The notes beneath the pieces were generated by a model that did no database searches, was not told the DNA's origin, and worked only from the letters and a program-made list of their open reading frames with translations. Positions 19,951 to 32,574 of a stretch of DNA of 64,000 nucleotides are shown piece after piece (position 1 is the stretch's first letter; every line of letters begins with the position of its first letter). The stretch is from Serratia nematodiphila DZ0503SBS1. Its GTDB lineage: Bacteria; Pseudomonadota; Gammaproteobacteria; Enterobacterales; Enterobacteriaceae. A program made the translations under genes and the position numbers. The stretch is from positions 1 to 64,000 of the forward strand of contig NZ_JPUX01000002.1 of NCBI RefSeq assembly GCF_000738675.1, read 5' to 3'.

Positions 19951-21018
19951 ATGAAAAACCTCAAGACTTCGCTGCTCGCCCTCAGTCTGCTGGCCGCCCT
20001 GCCGCTGCAGGCGGCGGAAAACGCCGCCGTGCCGGCCGCCATCGCTCAACATCAGGGGCCGGTGCGCATCGCGGTGATCCGCAACCTCGGATCCGACGAC
20101 AACACCACGCAATTTTTGGCGGGCGCCATTCAGGAAGGGCGCAAGCTGGGCTTCAAGGTGGACACCTTCCTCAGCAACGGCGACGACGCGCGTTTTCAGG
20201 ACTTCGTCAACCAGGCTATCAGCCAGAAATATGACGGCATCATTCTCTCGCAGGGGCGAGCCCCCTATTCCACCGACCTGGTCAAGCGCATCGCGGCGGC
20301 CGGTATCGCCGTCGCGGCTTTCGATACCGACGTCAGCGGCCGCGTTCCCGGCGTCACCGTCTCGCAGCAGGACGACGCTTCGCTGGCTAACGCCTCGTTC
20401 GGCCAGTTGGTGAAGGATTTCAACGGGCAGGCCAACATCATCAAACTCTGGGTGGCGGGCTTCCCGCCGATGGAGCGCCGCCAGGCCGCTTACCAGCAGT
20501 TGCTGAAACAGCATCCGGGCATTCATGAGCTGGAATCGATTGGCGCGGTTTCATCCGACGTGCAGGGAGATACCGCCAATAAAGTGGGTGCGATACTGGC
20601 GAAATACCCGAAAGGCAAGATTGACGCCATCTGGGGCACCTGGGACGCTTTCACCCAGGGCGCTTACAAGGCGTTGAAAGAGAACGGCCGCACCGAAATC
20701 AAACTGTACAGCATCGATATCTCCAACCAGGATTTGCAGCTGATGCGCGAGGCCGGCAGCCCATGGCAGGTCAGCGTGGCGGTGGATCCGAAGCTGATCG
20801 GCGCGGTCAACCTGCGCCTGGTGGCCAACAAGATCGCCGGGGAAAGCACGCCGGACAGCTATCAGTTCAAAGCGGCGGTCATTCCGCAGGCGCTGCTGCT
20901 GGCGCAACCGGGGCCGGTCAACGTCGCCGGGCTGGCGAAGATCATCCCCGGCTGGGGCACCAGCAGCGATTTCGTTCAGCCGTGGTTCGCCACGCTGCAG
21001 GCCGAACACGGTAAATAA
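19951..21018 (+). CDS. Orphan sugar-type ABC transporter periplasmic binding protein
   Basis: A 355-residue protein with a signal peptide (cleavage near LQAAE, about residue 22). Its fold is the ribose/galactose-binding (Peripla_BP_4) type, shown by RIAVIRNLGSDDNTTQ, the DGIILSQGR strand and AAFDTDV. No permease or ATPase gene is nearby, so it either serves a transporter encoded elsewhere or has a sensory role. The start at 19951 follows GGAG by about 8 nt and begins the signal sequence; five codons upstream lack support. The ligand cannot be assigned from sequence. Confidence 0.82.
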   Translation: MKNLKTSLLALSLLAALPLQAAENAAVPAAIAQHQGPVRIAVIRNLGSDDNTTQFLAGAIQEGRKLGFKVDTFLSNGDDARFQDFVNQAISQKYDGIILSQGRAPYSTDLVKRIAAAGIAVAAFDTDVSGRVPGVTVSQQDDASLANASFGQLVKDFNGQANIIKLWVAGFPPMERRQAAYQQLLKQHPGIHELESIGAVSSDVQGDTANKVGAILAKYPKGKIDAIWGTWDAFTQGAYKALKENGRTEIKLYSIDISNQDLQLMREAGSPWQVSVAVDPKLIGAVNLRLVANKIAGESTPDSYQFKAAVIPQALLLAQPGPVNVAGLAKIIPGWGTSSDFVQPWFATLQAEHGK

Positions 21019-21149
21019 TGCTGTTTTTGACGAGGCTGGCGACGCAGCCTCTGTTTTTAAACTAATTATCGGCTTTCCCCTTCCGTCCTCGCCAAAATGC
21101 GCTATGTTATCTGCATCGCCCAATAACTGTATGCATAGACAGGCCTCGA

Positions 21150-22364
21150 ATGAAGGGATTCCCCCCGCTGATCAACGTACTGCTGGCCAGTTCGCTGGTG
21201 TTGACCATCGGCCGCGGCGTGACGCTGCCGTTCATCACCATCTACCTCACCGAACATTTCCATCTGCTGCCGAAGAGCGTGGGCGTGATCCTGGGCGTCA
21301 GCCTGACCCTCGGCATCATCGCCAGCCTGTACGGCGGCTATCTGGTGGACAAATTCAGCAAAAACCGCCTGATCCTGCTGTCGATTTTATTGTTCGCGCT
21401 GAGTTTCTTCGCCATTCCCTGGATCCCGCGCCCCGGCGGCGTGATCGTGGTGCTGGCGATCCTGCATACCTGTTATTCGGTGTTAAGCATCACCATAAAG
21501 GCCTGCTTCGCCGACTGGCTGCCGGTCGAGCAGCGCATCAAGGCTTTCTCAATCAACTACACGCTGGTCAACGTCGGCTGGGCGATCGGCTCTGCGCTCG
21601 GCGTGCTGGTGGCCGGGCTTAGCCCGCTGCTGCCGTTTTACCTGTCGGGCGGGTTGGCGCTGGCGACGGTGACGGCGCTAAGCCTGCGCTTGCGCGGCCG
21701 GGAACAGCGCCCGACAACAACCGCCGCCGCACCGGCGGCACTCCCCAACTTCCGCCAGACGGTGACTATCTTGCGAAACGATCGGCGGCTTATCTACTTC
21801 ACCCTCGGCAGCACCCTGGGCGCCGTGGTGTTCGGTCAGTTCACCGGCTATCTGTCACAGTATCTGATCACCGTCTCCAGCGCCGAGTTCGCCTACAAAA
21901 TCATTGGGTTGGTGATGATCGTCAACGCCGGCATCGTCATCGCCCTGCAATACCTGATCAGCCGCGGCATGCGCCAGGAAAACATGCTGCGCTGGCTGGT
22001 GCTGGGCACGCTGTTTTTCATCGTCGGGCTGCTCGGTTTCATGGCGGCTGGCCAGGCGGTCTGGCTGTGGCTGGCGGCGATGGCGGTGTTTACCCTCGGT
22101 GAAATCATCGTTATCCCGGTGGAATACATGTTCATCGACTTCATTGCGCCGCCGCACCTGAAAGGCAGTTACTATGGAGTACAAAACCTCAGCGCGCTGG
22201 GCGGCGCCATCAACCCGGTTCTGAGCGGTATGTTGCTCAGCTATGCCGCGCCGCCGTTGATGTTCGTGATGTTGATCGTTTGCGCGCTGCTTAGCCTGCT
22301 GTTTTTCTTCCTTGGCCATCGGCTGGCAGAACAGGCTGCGGCAACCGCCGAAGACGCGCGCTGA
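21150..22364 (+). CDS. MFS transporter, YdeE-like
   Basis: A 404-residue major facilitator with twelve predicted membrane segments. It resembles E. coli YdeE, reported to export dipeptides, in the LASSLVLTIGRGVTLPF start, the YGGYLVDKFSKNR loop and the C-terminal GEIIVIPVEYMFIDFIAPP block. Substrate is uncertain. It stands alone between the orphan binding protein and yohJ. No regulator is adjacent. Confidence 0.8.
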   Translation: MKGFPPLINVLLASSLVLTIGRGVTLPFITIYLTEHFHLLPKSVGVILGVSLTLGIIASLYGGYLVDKFSKNRLILLSILLFALSFFAIPWIPRPGGVIVVLAILHTCYSVLSITIKACFADWLPVEQRIKAFSINYTLVNVGWAIGSALGVLVAGLSPLLPFYLSGGLALATVTALSLRLRGREQRPTTTAAAPAALPNFRQTVTILRNDRRLIYFTLGSTLGAVVFGQFTGYLSQYLITVSSAEFAYKIIGLVMIVNAGIVIALQYLISRGMRQENMLRWLVLGTLFFIVGLLGFMAAGQAVWLWLAAMAVFTLGEIIVIPVEYMFIDFIAPPHLKGSYYGVQNLSALGGAINPVLSGMLLSYAAPPLMFVMLIVCALLSLLFFFLGHRLAEQAAATAEDAR

Positions 22365-22502
22365 ATCCGCGCGTAGCGGCCATTCCGGGCTGTCAACCCG
22401 CCGATCGCGCATGGCGGGCATAGCGAGAATTCATAGTGCGATCTGTGGCATGGCTCACAGTTTAATTGTATGATGAATACATCAGTTAAACGGGAAAAGA
22501 CA

Positions 22503-22910
22503 ATGGCCAACGTGCTCACACTGTGCTGGAAATACCTGAGGGCCCTGCTCCTTATCTACCTGTGTCTGTTCGTCGGCAACGCGGTGGCGGCGCTGCTGCC
22601 GTTCGCCATTCCCGGCAGCATCATTGGCATGCTGCTGCTGTTCGCCCTGCTCTCTACCCAGATTATGCCGGCCAAATGGGTTAAACCCGGCTGCCATTTG
22701 CTGATCCGCTATATGGTACTGCTGTTCGTGCCGATCGGCGTCGGGGTGATGAAATACTACGACCAGATCGTCGCGCATCTGGGCCCGCTGGTTATCTCTT
22801 GCCTCATCAGCACGCTGATGGTGTTGGTGGTGGTCGGCTATACCTCACACTATTTTCATCGCGAGCGCCGCATCGCCGGCAAGCCCGACGACACGGAGGA
22901 CAATTCATGA
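22503..22910 (+). CDS. yohJ: YohJ, CidA/LrgA-family holin-like membrane protein
   Basis: A 135-residue inner-membrane protein with four hydrophobic segments and the conserved [11 protein letters not shown] and [16 protein letters not shown] blocks of LrgA/CidA proteins. YohJ and YohK together resemble LrgAB-type systems that influence murein hydrolases and metabolite export. The start is MANVL at 22503; an in-frame extension upstream is not conserved. Its stop overlaps the yohK start by 4 nt (ATGA), so translation is coupled. Confidence 0.92.
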   Translation: MANVLTLCWKYLRALLLIYLCLFVGNAVAALLPFAIPGSIIGMLLLFALLSTQIMPAKWVKPGCHLLIRYMVLLFVPIGVGVMKYYDQIVAHLGPLVISCLISTLMVLVVVGYTSHYFHRERRIAGKPDDTEDNS

Positions 22911-23602
22911 TCCATGAAATCTGGTGGTCGTTGCCGCTGACGCTGGCGGTCTATTTCGCCGCGCGCTGGCTGGCGCGCAAGCTGAATATGCCGCTGCTCA
23001 ACCCGCTGCTGGTGTCCATGGCGGTGATCATCCCGCTGCTGCTGCTCACCGGTATTCCCTATGAACGCTACTTTCAGGGCAGCAAAATCCTCAACGATCT
23101 GCTGCAGCCGGCGGTCGTCGCGCTGGCCTTCCCGCTCTATGAGCAGCTGCACCAGATCCGCGCGCGCTGGAAGTCGATTATCGCGGTGTGCTTCATCGGC
23201 AGCCTGACCGCCATGATCAGCGGCGGCGCCATCGCCCTGTGGCTGGGCGCCACGCCGGAAATCGCCGCCTCTATCCTGCCGAAATCGGTCACTACGCCGA
23301 TCGCCATGGCCGTCGCGGACTCGCTCGGCGGCATTCCGGCGATCAGCGCAGTCTGCGTCATTTTCGTCGGTATCCTTGGCGCCGTGTTCGGCCATACGCT
23401 GTTCAACCTGTTGAAAATCACCACCCACTCGGCGCGCGGCCTGGCGATGGGCACGGCATCCCACGCGCTGGGCACCGCACGCTGCGCCGAGATGGACTAC
23501 CAGGAAGGCGCTTTCGGCTCGCTGGCGTTGGTGATCTGCGGCATCATCACCTCGCTGCTGGCACCGTTCCTGTTCCCGGTGCTGCTGCGCCTGTTCGGCT
23601 GA
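22907..23602 (+). CDS. yohK: YohK, LrgB-family membrane protein
   Basis: A 231-residue protein, the same length as E. coli YohK. It has about seven membrane segments and the conserved [11 protein letters not shown] and [12 protein letters not shown] motifs of LrgB. It is the partner of YohJ. The E. coli family member has been linked to pyruvate and 3-hydroxypropionate transport, so metabolite movement is possible, but the substrate here is inferred only. The ATGA overlap with yohJ supports the start. Confidence 0.93.
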   Translation: MIHEIWWSLPLTLAVYFAARWLARKLNMPLLNPLLVSMAVIIPLLLLTGIPYERYFQGSKILNDLLQPAVVALAFPLYEQLHQIRARWKSIIAVCFIGSLTAMISGGAIALWLGATPEIAASILPKSVTTPIAMAVADSLGGIPAISAVCVIFVGILGAVFGHTLFNLLKITTHSARGLAMGTASHALGTARCAEMDYQEGAFGSLALVICGIITSLLAPFLFPVLLRLFG

Positions 23603-23665
23603 ATAGGGTGAAACTTGCGATACGTCTCGCATTTATGTATTTCATTGCATTAATTTCATCAATTA

Positions 23666-23708
23666 AGAGACATTAATCACACTTTAATATCTCTGGCCTG
23701 CCTAGAAT
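23666..23708 (+). promoter_or_regulatory. cdd promoter with CRP site at -41.5
   Basis: A CRP half-site TCACA (23677-23681), paired with the weaker AGAGA (23666-23670), is centred 41.5 bp before the predicted start near 23715 set by the -10 TAGAAT (23703-23708). There is no -35, which is the class II CRP layout. A TTGCATTAA octamer just upstream (about 23645-23653) resembles CytR half-sites. E. coli cdd is CRP/CytR controlled. Confidence 0.65.
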
Positions 23709-23739
23709 GTTATCCCGTTAACCCGTAGAGAGACTTTCT

Positions 23740-24624
23740 ATGCATCCGCGTTTTCACACCGCTTTCAGCGCACTGCCCGCGACACTGCAATCCGCCCTGC
23801 GGCCCTATCTGGACGCGCCAGACTTTCCGGCGATGTTCACGGCCGAGCAAGCGGCGGCGATCCGCACAGGCTGCGGGCTGGACGATGATGCGCTGGCATT
23901 CGCGCTGCTGCCGCTGGCGGCGGCCTGCTCGTTAACCCCGATATCGCACTTTCACGTCGGCGCCATCGCGCGCGGGCAAAGCGGCAACCTCTATTTCGGC
24001 GCCAATATGGAGTTCAGCGGCGCGCCGCTGCAGCAAACCGTGCATGCAGAGCAGTGCGCGGTTACCCATGCCTGGCTGCGCGGCGAGCCGGCGCTGGCCT
24101 CGGTCACCGTCAACTACACGCCGTGCGGCCATTGCCGCCAGTTTATGAATGAACTGAACAGCGGCGGCGAGCTGCAGATCCGTCTGCCGGGCCGCGCGCC
24201 GACCACGCTGGCGGACTATCTGCCGGACGCCTTCGGCCCGAAAGATCTGGATATCGCTTCGCTGCTGATGGACAAGGTCGATCACGGCCACCGGCTGGCG
24301 CTGGACGATGCGCTGGCGCAGGCGGCGCTGGCGGCGGCCAATCAGAGCCATGCTCCGTACAGCAACGCCCACAGCGGCGTAGCGCTGGAAACGCAGGACG
24401 GCAGCCTCTACGCCGGCCGCTATGCAGAAAACGCCGCCTTCAACCCGAGCCTGCCGCCGCTGCAGGCTGCGCTGATCCTGCTGAACCTCTCCGGCGGCGA
24501 TTGCCTGAACATCCGCCGCGCCGTGTTGGCCGAGCCGCAGAAGGCGATCCTCAGCCAGTGGGACGCCACCCGCGCTACCCTGGCGGCGCTGGGCTGCCAG
24601 AACGTCAGCCGCGCCGCTTTCTAA
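23740..24624 (+). CDS. cdd: Cytidine deaminase
   Basis: A 294-residue enzyme, the E. coli Cdd length, converting cytidine and deoxycytidine to the uridine forms. The catalytic HAEQ motif (about residues 102-105) and the zinc-binding TPCGHC (about 127-132) are intact. The degenerate C-terminal repeat domain typical of the dimeric enteric enzyme is present. The order yohJ-yohK-cdd-sanA is as in E. coli. A GC-rich inverted repeat (24634-24670) follows the stop without a T-run. Confidence 0.96.
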   Translation: MHPRFHTAFSALPATLQSALRPYLDAPDFPAMFTAEQAAAIRTGCGLDDDALAFALLPLAAACSLTPISHFHVGAIARGQSGNLYFGANMEFSGAPLQQTVHAEQCAVTHAWLRGEPALASVTVNYTPCGHCRQFMNELNSGGELQIRLPGRAPTTLADYLPDAFGPKDLDIASLLMDKVDHGHRLALDDALAQAALAAANQSHAPYSNAHSGVALETQDGSLYAGRYAENAAFNPSLPPLQAALILLNLSGGDCLNIRRAVLAEPQKAILSQWDATRATLAALGCQNVSRAAF

Positions 24625-24833
24625 GCGCGCCACGGCGGGGCCATCCGGTTCCGCCGTTAACAGCCCCGCCCGCCAAATACAATGCCCCGACGCCGCCAGA
24701 GACACTTTCTTTAGTTAAAAAATCATTTGATTGTCGATAATTACGCCAACCTGGTTCATCATCTGGCAACAAATGCTGTACATCTTCTCTTTATCTCTTA
24801 GGATCGTCGGCAATAAAGTTATCTGATACGTGA

Positions 24834-26543
<1,710 letters not shown>

Positions 26544-26563
26544 ATGGTGAGCTGAAATGACCC

Positions 26564-26587
26564 AGCCCGGCTCCGCCGGGCTTTTTT
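26564..26587 (+). terminator. Rho-independent terminator of maeA
   Basis: Stem AGCCCGGC/GCCGGGCT, 3-nt loop, followed by a run of six Ts. Confidence 0.9.
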
Positions 26588-26703
26588 GTGCGGCAAAACC
26601 GCCGAAAAATGCGGCGGCGCGCGTGCTTCAGGCGGTTCGCGTCTTGCGTCGGTCGGTCAGGTAAAGTAGCCTTGATCCATCTTTTTCAGCCCGGCGCGCG
26701 TAA

Positions 26704-27456
<753 letters not shown>

Positions 27457-27476
27457 CAGGTAATGCCCCAAAAAGA

Positions 27477-27501
27477 AAGGCCGGCATATTTTGCCGGCCT
27501 T
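27477..27501. terminator. Bidirectional terminator between sanA and mglC
   Basis: A perfect 10-bp stem AAGGCCGGCA/TGCCGGCCTT with a 5-nt loop between convergent genes. Confidence 0.88.
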
Positions 27502-27522
27502 GTCGTCTGTGCTGCGGTAGCT

Positions 27523-28533
27523 CTACTTCTTCTTGGCGTATTTCAACGAGTCCAGCGCCACGGCGAAGATGATGATGCTGCCCTTGATGATGTACTGCCA
27601 GTACGGGTTGATGCCGATATAGGTCAGGCCGTAGTTGATGACGGTAAAGATGATCACCCCTGTCACCACGCCCCACACCGTACCCACGCCGCCGGCGAAG
27701 GATACGCCCCCCACCACGCAGGCGGCGATGGCGTCCAGCTCATACATAAAGCCAAGGTTATTGGTGGCGCTGCCGATACGCCCCGCTTCCAGCAGGCCGC
27801 CGAAGGCGTAGAACACGCCGGACAGCGCATAGATCATGATCAGGTTCAGCGGCACGTTGACGCCGGAGACCTTGGCCGCTTCCGGGTTGCCGCCGATGGC
27901 GAAGATGTTCTTGCCGAAGCGGGTCTTGGTCCACAGGATCCAGACGAAAATGATGGCAATCAGCGCGTAGAAGGTAATATACGACAGCTTAAAATCGCCG
28001 AAGCGCAAGAAGCCTTGGGCAAAGGTGGAAAACTTCGGATCAAAGCCCGCGACCGGCGACGCGCCGACCGAATCGTAATACAGCGAGTTGATGCCGTAGA
28101 CGATGATCATGGTGCCCAAGGTGGTGATGAACGGCGTCACGTTGAGATAGGCGATAATCAGGCCGTTAACCAGGCCGATCACCGCGCCGACCGCACATAC
28201 CAGCAGGATGACCAGGGGAATCGACCAGGTTTCCATGTGCGGGAACACCTTGTTGACGTTATCCATCGATTGCAGCAGCGTGGCCGCCACCACCGCCGCC
28301 AACCCCACCTGCCGCCCGGCGGACAGGTCGGTGCCCTGGGTGACGATCAGCCCCGCCACGCCCAGCGCGATGATGATGCGCACCGAAGACTGCGTCAGGA
28401 TATTGCTCAGGTTCATCAGGCTGAGGAAAGTCGGGTCCTGAATGATGATGATAGCCAACAGCACCAGCAACACCACGTAAATGCCGCCTTCCTTGAAATA
28501 GGTAAATAAGGTTTTTTTATTTAGCGCGTTCAT
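27523..28533 (-). CDS. mglC: MglC galactose/methyl-galactoside ABC permease
   Basis: A 336-residue inner-membrane permease with about ten membrane segments and the BPD_transp_2 pattern of the RbsC/MglC family (SVRIIIALGVAGLIVTQGTDLSAGRQVG region, GTMIIVYGINSLYY, ALSGVFYAFGGLLEAGR). With MglA and MglB it imports galactose and methyl-beta-galactoside. It is last in mglBAC, 11 nt after mglA, and ends in the lysine-rich KYAKKK tail seen in E. coli. Confidence 0.96.
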   Translation of the reverse strand: MNALNKKTLFTYFKEGGIYVVLLVLLAIIIIQDPTFLSLMNLSNILTQSSVRIIIALGVAGLIVTQGTDLSAGRQVGLAAVVAATLLQSMDNVNKVFPHMETWSIPLVILLVCAVGAVIGLVNGLIIAYLNVTPFITTLGTMIIVYGINSLYYDSVGASPVAGFDPKFSTFAQGFLRFGDFKLSYITFYALIAIIFVWILWTKTRFGKNIFAIGGNPEAAKVSGVNVPLNLIMIYALSGVFYAFGGLLEAGRIGSATNNLGFMYELDAIAACVVGGVSFAGGVGTVWGVVTGVIIFTVINYGLTYIGINPYWQYIIKGSIIIFAVALDSLKYAKKK

Positions 28534-28544
28534 AATTCCGATCC

Positions 28545-30053
28545 TTAAAGGTGCAGGGAGGCGAGACGTAAGATTTCATTTTGCGAGGTCTGTTTGGTGT
28601 TAACGATGCCCGCAACCTGACCATTGCTCATCACCAAAATACGGTCGGTGATCCCCAACAGCTCCGGCATTTCGGACGAGACGATAATGATCCCCTTGCC
28701 CTTCTTCGCCAGCTCGGTCATCAGCTGATAGATCTCGAACTTGGCACCCACGTCGATGCCGCGCGTCGGTTCATCCAGCATCAGGATCTCCGGCTGCGTC
28801 AGCAGCCAACGGCCGATGATCACCTTCTGCTGATTGCCGCCGGACAGCGAGCCGATATGGGTGTGATGCCCCGGCGTTTTCACCCGCATGGCGTCGATCA
28901 CCCATTGGGTGTCGCTCTTCATCCGCGCGTTATCCAGCAGGCCGAGCTTGTTTTTATAATTGCGGATATTGGAGATCAGCGAGTTGAAACCCACGTCGAG
29001 GTAGGCGTAAATCCCGGTGGATCGCCGCTCTTCGGTCACCAGCGCAAAGCCGTGGTTGATCGCTTCGTTGGCGCTGTGGTTGTCGATCGCCTTGCCGTGC
29101 AGCTTGATGGTGCCCGCCACCTTTTCACGAATGCCGAACAGCGTCTCGACGATATCGGTGCGCTTGGCGCCCACCAGCCCGGCGATGCCGAGGATCTCGC
29201 CCTGATGCAAATCGAAGGAAACATCGCGGATCGAAGGCTGGCGCAGCGATGTCAGGTTCTTCACCTCGAGGATCACCTCACCCGGCGTGTTCTGCCTGTC
29301 GGGGAAACGCTGGCTCAGCGAGCGGCCGACCATCATGGCGATGATCTTGTCCATATCCAGCCCTTCCAGCGGCTGGGTGGCGATCCACTGGCCGTCGCGC
29401 AGCACCGTTATCTCGTCGCACAGCTGGAAGATCTCTTCCATCTTGTGCGAGATATAGACGATGCCGCAGCCGCGCTCTTTCAGCTTGCGGATGATGGTGA
29501 ACAGGTGATTGACCTCTTTCTCCGTCAGCGAAGAGGTCGGTTCATCCATGATGACGATCTTGGCGTCGTAGGAAAACGCCTTGGCAATCTCGATCATCTG
29601 CATCTGCGACACCGACAGGTTGCCCACCTTTTCGCGCGGGTTGATGTCAATATCCAGCTCGTCGAAGATCGCCTGAGTGTCTTTGAACATCTTGTCCTGA
29701 TCGACGAACAGGCCTTTGGTCGGGTAGCGCCCCAGCCACATGTTGTCCATCACGGTGCGTTGCAGCACCAGGTTCAGCTCCTGATGCACCATCGAAACGC
29801 CGTGTTCCAGCGCTTCCTTCGAGCTCTTGAAATCGATTTCCCGGCCCTGAAATACAATGCTGCCGCTGTCTTTTTTGTAAATGCCGAACAGGCATTTCAA
29901 CAACGTCGATTTCCCCGCGCCATTCTCCCCCATCAGGGCGTGAATCGAGTGCGGACGGACGCGTAAATTGACATTGTCCAAGGCTTTGACGCCGGGAAAT
30001 GACTTACAGATATCCGTCATTTCCAGCAAAAATTCGCGTGAGCTATCGGCCAT
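28545..30053 (-). CDS. mglA: MglA galactose ABC transporter ATPase (fused double domain)
   Basis: A 502-residue protein with two ABC domains. The first has the intact Walker [10 protein letters not shown] (about residues 39-47), a NLSVSQMQM signature-like segment and Walker [11 protein letters not shown]. The second has a degenerate Walker A (GLVGAKRTD), the signature LSGGNQQK and Walker [11 protein letters not shown]. This asymmetry is normal for sugar ATPases of this class. It powers the MglBC system and is separated from mglB by 99 nt holding a stable hairpin. Confidence 0.96.
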   Translation of the reverse strand: MADSSREFLLEMTDICKSFPGVKALDNVNLRVRPHSIHALMGENGAGKSTLLKCLFGIYKKDSGSIVFQGREIDFKSSKEALEHGVSMVHQELNLVLQRTVMDNMWLGRYPTKGLFVDQDKMFKDTQAIFDELDIDINPREKVGNLSVSQMQMIEIAKAFSYDAKIVIMDEPTSSLTEKEVNHLFTIIRKLKERGCGIVYISHKMEEIFQLCDEITVLRDGQWIATQPLEGLDMDKIIAMMVGRSLSQRFPDRQNTPGEVILEVKNLTSLRQPSIRDVSFDLHQGEILGIAGLVGAKRTDIVETLFGIREKVAGTIKLHGKAIDNHSANEAINHGFALVTEERRSTGIYAYLDVGFNSLISNIRNYKNKLGLLDNARMKSDTQWVIDAMRVKTPGHHTHIGSLSGGNQQKVIIGRWLLTQPEILMLDEPTRGIDVGAKFEIYQLMTELAKKGKGIIIVSSEMPELLGITDRILVMSNGQVAGIVNTKQTSQNEILRLASLHL

Positions 30054-30091
30054 AAATACACCTGGCTTAACGATCTTGCAGTCGTAAACAT

Positions 30092-30132
30092 CCCCGCCGG
30101 CGGTATCCCTGGTGTTGGCGCCGCAGGCGGGG
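30092..30132 (-). other. Hairpin between mglB and mglA
   Basis: CCCCGCC and GGCGGGG, extended inward by GCGG/CCGC past one mismatch, enclose about 17 nt. It sits 20 nt after the mglB stop. Such a structure would protect the mglB 3' end and let the binding protein be made in excess over the membrane parts. Confidence 0.65.
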
Positions 30133-30152
30133 TCTTAGCGGGATCTCAATTC

Positions 30153-31145
30153 TTATTTAACAAACTGAGACAGGTTGTCTTTATCTACGCCGACGTAAGG
30201 AATACGCACGACTTTATTTTCGATTTTATATTGGGTGCCTTCGGTGGCCGGCTTGCCCGCCGCCAGGTTTTTCGCCAGCTCGAAGGTGGCCTTCGCCTGG
30301 TTGTCGGCGTCGTTCAGCACCGTGCCCGCCATCGCGCCGGATTTCACCAGCGCCAGCGCTTCAGGCAGCGCATCGACGCCGAACACCGGAATACTGGTCT
30401 TGTTGTGCGCTTTCAGCGCTTCCACCGCGCCCATCGCCATGGCGTCGTTGTTGGCGATCACCACTTCGATCTTGTTGGCGTTCGGGCCGGAGAGCCAGGC
30501 ATCCATCTTGTCTTTCGCCTGCGCGGTATCCCACATCGCGGTATCCATCTGCAGCTGCTGGGTCTTGATGCCTTTTTCGTTCAGCGTTTTCACCACGTAG
30601 GTGGTGCGCGCTTCGGCATCCGGGTGGCCCGGCTCGCCCTTCAGCAGCACGAACTGGATCTGGCCGTCTTTATTCAGATCCCAGGCCGGGTTGGCTTGCC
30701 AGTGTTTGGCGATCAGTTCGCCCTGGATCACGCCGGATTCTTTGGAGTCGGTGCCGACGTAATATGCCTTGTCATAGCTGTCCAGCGCCTTGCGGGAAGG
30801 TTCTTTGTTGTAGAACACCACCGGGATATCGTTTGCGCGCGCCTTATCGATAACCACCGGCGCCGCGGCCGGGTCGACCAGGTTGATCGCCAGCGCTTTC
30901 ACGCCCTTGGCCAGCAGCACGTCGATCTGATCGTTCTGCTTGGACTGGTCGTTCTGCGAATCATTCATCAGCAGGGTAACGTCCGGTGAAGCCTTGGCGT
31001 CTTTCTCGATCGCCTTACGCACCACCGACATGAAGTTGTCGTCGTATTTGTAAATCGTGACGCCAATACGGGTATCAGCATGGGCTGCGGCGCCAAACAT
31101 CATGGCAGCGGCCATGGCGGCCAGGGTGAAAACCTTCTTATTCAT
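30153..31145 (-). CDS. mglB: MglB galactose/glucose-binding periplasmic protein
   Basis: A 330-residue protein with a signal peptide ending at AAHA-DTRIG (about residue 23). The mature part matches the galactose/glucose-binding protein, including YKYDDNFM at the first hinge and [11 protein letters not shown]. The calcium-site loop DLNKDGQIQ (about residues 157-165) is preserved. Besides transport it delivers galactose to the Trg chemoreceptor in E. coli. It is the first gene of mglBAC, with a leader of about 185 nt from the predicted transcription start. Confidence 0.97.
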   Translation of the reverse strand: MNKKVFTLAAMAAAMMFGAAAHADTRIGVTIYKYDDNFMSVVRKAIEKDAKASPDVTLLMNDSQNDQSKQNDQIDVLLAKGVKALAINLVDPAAAPVVIDKARANDIPVVFYNKEPSRKALDSYDKAYYVGTDSKESGVIQGELIAKHWQANPAWDLNKDGQIQFVLLKGEPGHPDAEARTTYVVKTLNEKGIKTQQLQMDTAMWDTAQAKDKMDAWLSGPNANKIEVVIANNDAMAMGAVEALKAHNKTSIPVFGVDALPEALALVKSGAMAGTVLNDADNQAKATFELAKNLAAGKPATEGTQYKIENKVVRIPYVGVDKDNLSQFVK

Positions 31146-31336
31146 TGTCAGTCTCCGGTTCTGTGTAGGGTATTACTCGTCTTTGAGCCAATGGTCACCG
31201 GCAGTGCGTACACCCCAGGCCTGGCGATTTCCACTCAACACCTGTCGTCCGTGGATCTTGTTATTTCCGAGAAATGCTGTGTCAGCGCGAGATAAAGGTT
31301 GCAGCGGCAAGGGCCTTTGCGCCGGAAAACGCCTAG

Positions 31337-31397
31337 AGCATAGACGGCGCGATGTTAATATTCTGTGAATTTTCTCACAGATTGAAAACGGTTACAC
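31337..31397 (-). promoter_or_regulatory. mglBAC promoter: gal operator, CRP site and -10
   Basis: On the minus strand, a perfect CRP core TGTGA-N6-TCACA (31364-31379) is centred 41.5 bp before a start at about 31330, implied by the -10 TATGCT (31337-31342). Directly upstream lies a gal operator (31382-31397) with GTGTAACCG and TTTTCAA halves, centred near -59.5. This is the known E. coli layout of CRP activation with GalS/GalR repression. The operator lies just past the galS stop. Confidence 0.88.
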
Positions 31398-31409
31398 AAG
31401 ATTAAATCG

Positions 31410-32447
31410 TCAGAGAGTGACCGTCGCCTCACTTTGCCAGGGGGCGACAGAATGGCGCCGCACCAGCGTCGGCATGAACAGGTGAGCGGCCTGCGGCTCC
31501 GCCAGGCCTGCTGCGCCCTGCAATGCCAGCTCGGTCGCCAGCGTGGCCATCGAGACGATCGGGTAGCGCACCGTGGTGAGTTTGGGGCTGGTATAACGCG
31601 CGATGGGAATGTCGTCGAAGCCGATCAGCGAGAAATGCTGCGGCACCGTGATACCGTTTTCTTTCAACACCGCCATAGCGCCGGCGGCCATAGCGTCGTT
31701 GTAGGCGAACACCGCGCTCAGCTGTAAGTTGCGCCCCAGCAGCTCGACCATCGCCGCCTCGCCGCCCTGCAGATCCGGCGAACCGTAGGCACGCCAGTTG
31801 TCGGGCGTGGCCAGCCCGGCGGCGGCCATCGCCTGCGCATAGCCCTGCTGGCGCAGCGGCCCGTCTTCGATCGGGTGATTGGAGCCCAAATAGCCGATGC
31901 GCCGGTGGCCCTGCGACAGCAAAAGACGCATCGCCATTTCTGCGCCGCAGACGTTATCCAGCCCGACGCAGCGCGGCTCATAGCCGGGGATAATCCGGTT
32001 GATCAGCACCATGCCCGGCACCTGCTCCAGAAAACCGATCAGCTCGGCGTCGCTCAGGGCTTTGGCGTGAACAATCAGGGCGTTACAGCGCTGGCGGATC
32101 AGCACTTCGATCGCGTGGCGCTCTTTGTCCGCCTGATGATAGCTGTTGCCGATCAGCAGATACTTGTGGTGTTTCTGCGCCACCGTGTCTACCGCTTTCA
32201 CCAGCGCGCCGAAGAACGGATCGGAGACGTCCATCACCACCACGCCCAACGTATCGCTGCTTTGGGTCGCCAACGCCTGCGCGTTGGCATTGGGGCGATA
32301 GCCCAGATCCGCCACCGCCTGCAGCACCTGCTCGCGCGTCTCTTTGCTGGTCAGCGCGCTGTGGTTCAGCACGCGGGAGACGGTCGCCACGGAGACCCCG
32401 GCGCGTTTCGCCACGTCGCGAATGGTGATCGGATGAACTGGAGGCAT
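31410..32447 (-). CDS. galS: GalS, LacI-family repressor of galactose transport
   Basis: A 345-residue repressor with the LacI-type helix-turn-helix [21 protein letters not shown] at the N-terminus, the hinge [11 protein letters not shown] and a periplasmic-binding-like sensor domain ([44 protein letters not shown]). It should bind D-galactose and control mglBAC and its own promoter. The E. coli order galS-mglBAC is kept. GalR would be expected elsewhere. The start has AGGA 8 nt upstream. Confidence 0.95.
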   Translation of the reverse strand: MPPVHPITIRDVAKRAGVSVATVSRVLNHSALTSKETREQVLQAVADLGYRPNANAQALATQSSDTLGVVVMDVSDPFFGALVKAVDTVAQKHHKYLLIGNSYHQADKERHAIEVLIRQRCNALIVHAKALSDAELIGFLEQVPGMVLINRIIPGYEPRCVGLDNVCGAEMAMRLLLSQGHRRIGYLGSNHPIEDGPLRQQGYAQAMAAAGLATPDNWRAYGSPDLQGGEAAMVELLGRNLQLSAVFAYNDAMAAGAMAVLKENGITVPQHFSLIGFDDIPIARYTSPKLTTVRYPIVSMATLATELALQGAAGLAEPQAAHLFMPTLVRRHSVAPWQSEATVTL

Positions 32448-32459
32448 GCGAGATCCTGA

Positions 32460-32498
32460 AATCGGGGTAGTGGCCGGTGGCGCTATCCTACCCCGATT
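32460..32498 (-). other. Inverted repeat in the galS leader next to the start codon
   Basis: A perfect 11-bp stem (AATCGGGGTAG with its complement) encloses 17 nt and ends 12 nt before the galS ATG, right beside the AGGA ribosome site. In RNA it could restrict ribosome access; in DNA it could be a protein site. Confidence 0.55.
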
Positions 32499-32512
32499 GG
32501 CCCGCTGCTCTG

Positions 32513-32547
32513 CGTGAATTACGTCACAGGAAAGAAAACGTTTACAT
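32513..32547 (-). promoter_or_regulatory. galS promoter region: CRP site plus gal operator
   Basis: A CRP site CGTGA-N6-TCACA (32513-32528) and a gal operator (32532-32547, minus strand reads TGTAAACGTTTTC within it) have centres 19 bp apart, against 18 bp in the mgl promoter. This fits CRP activation and autorepression of galS. Confidence 0.8.
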
Positions 32548-32574
32548 ACATTTTTTTAACCTGCCGACGGGCGC

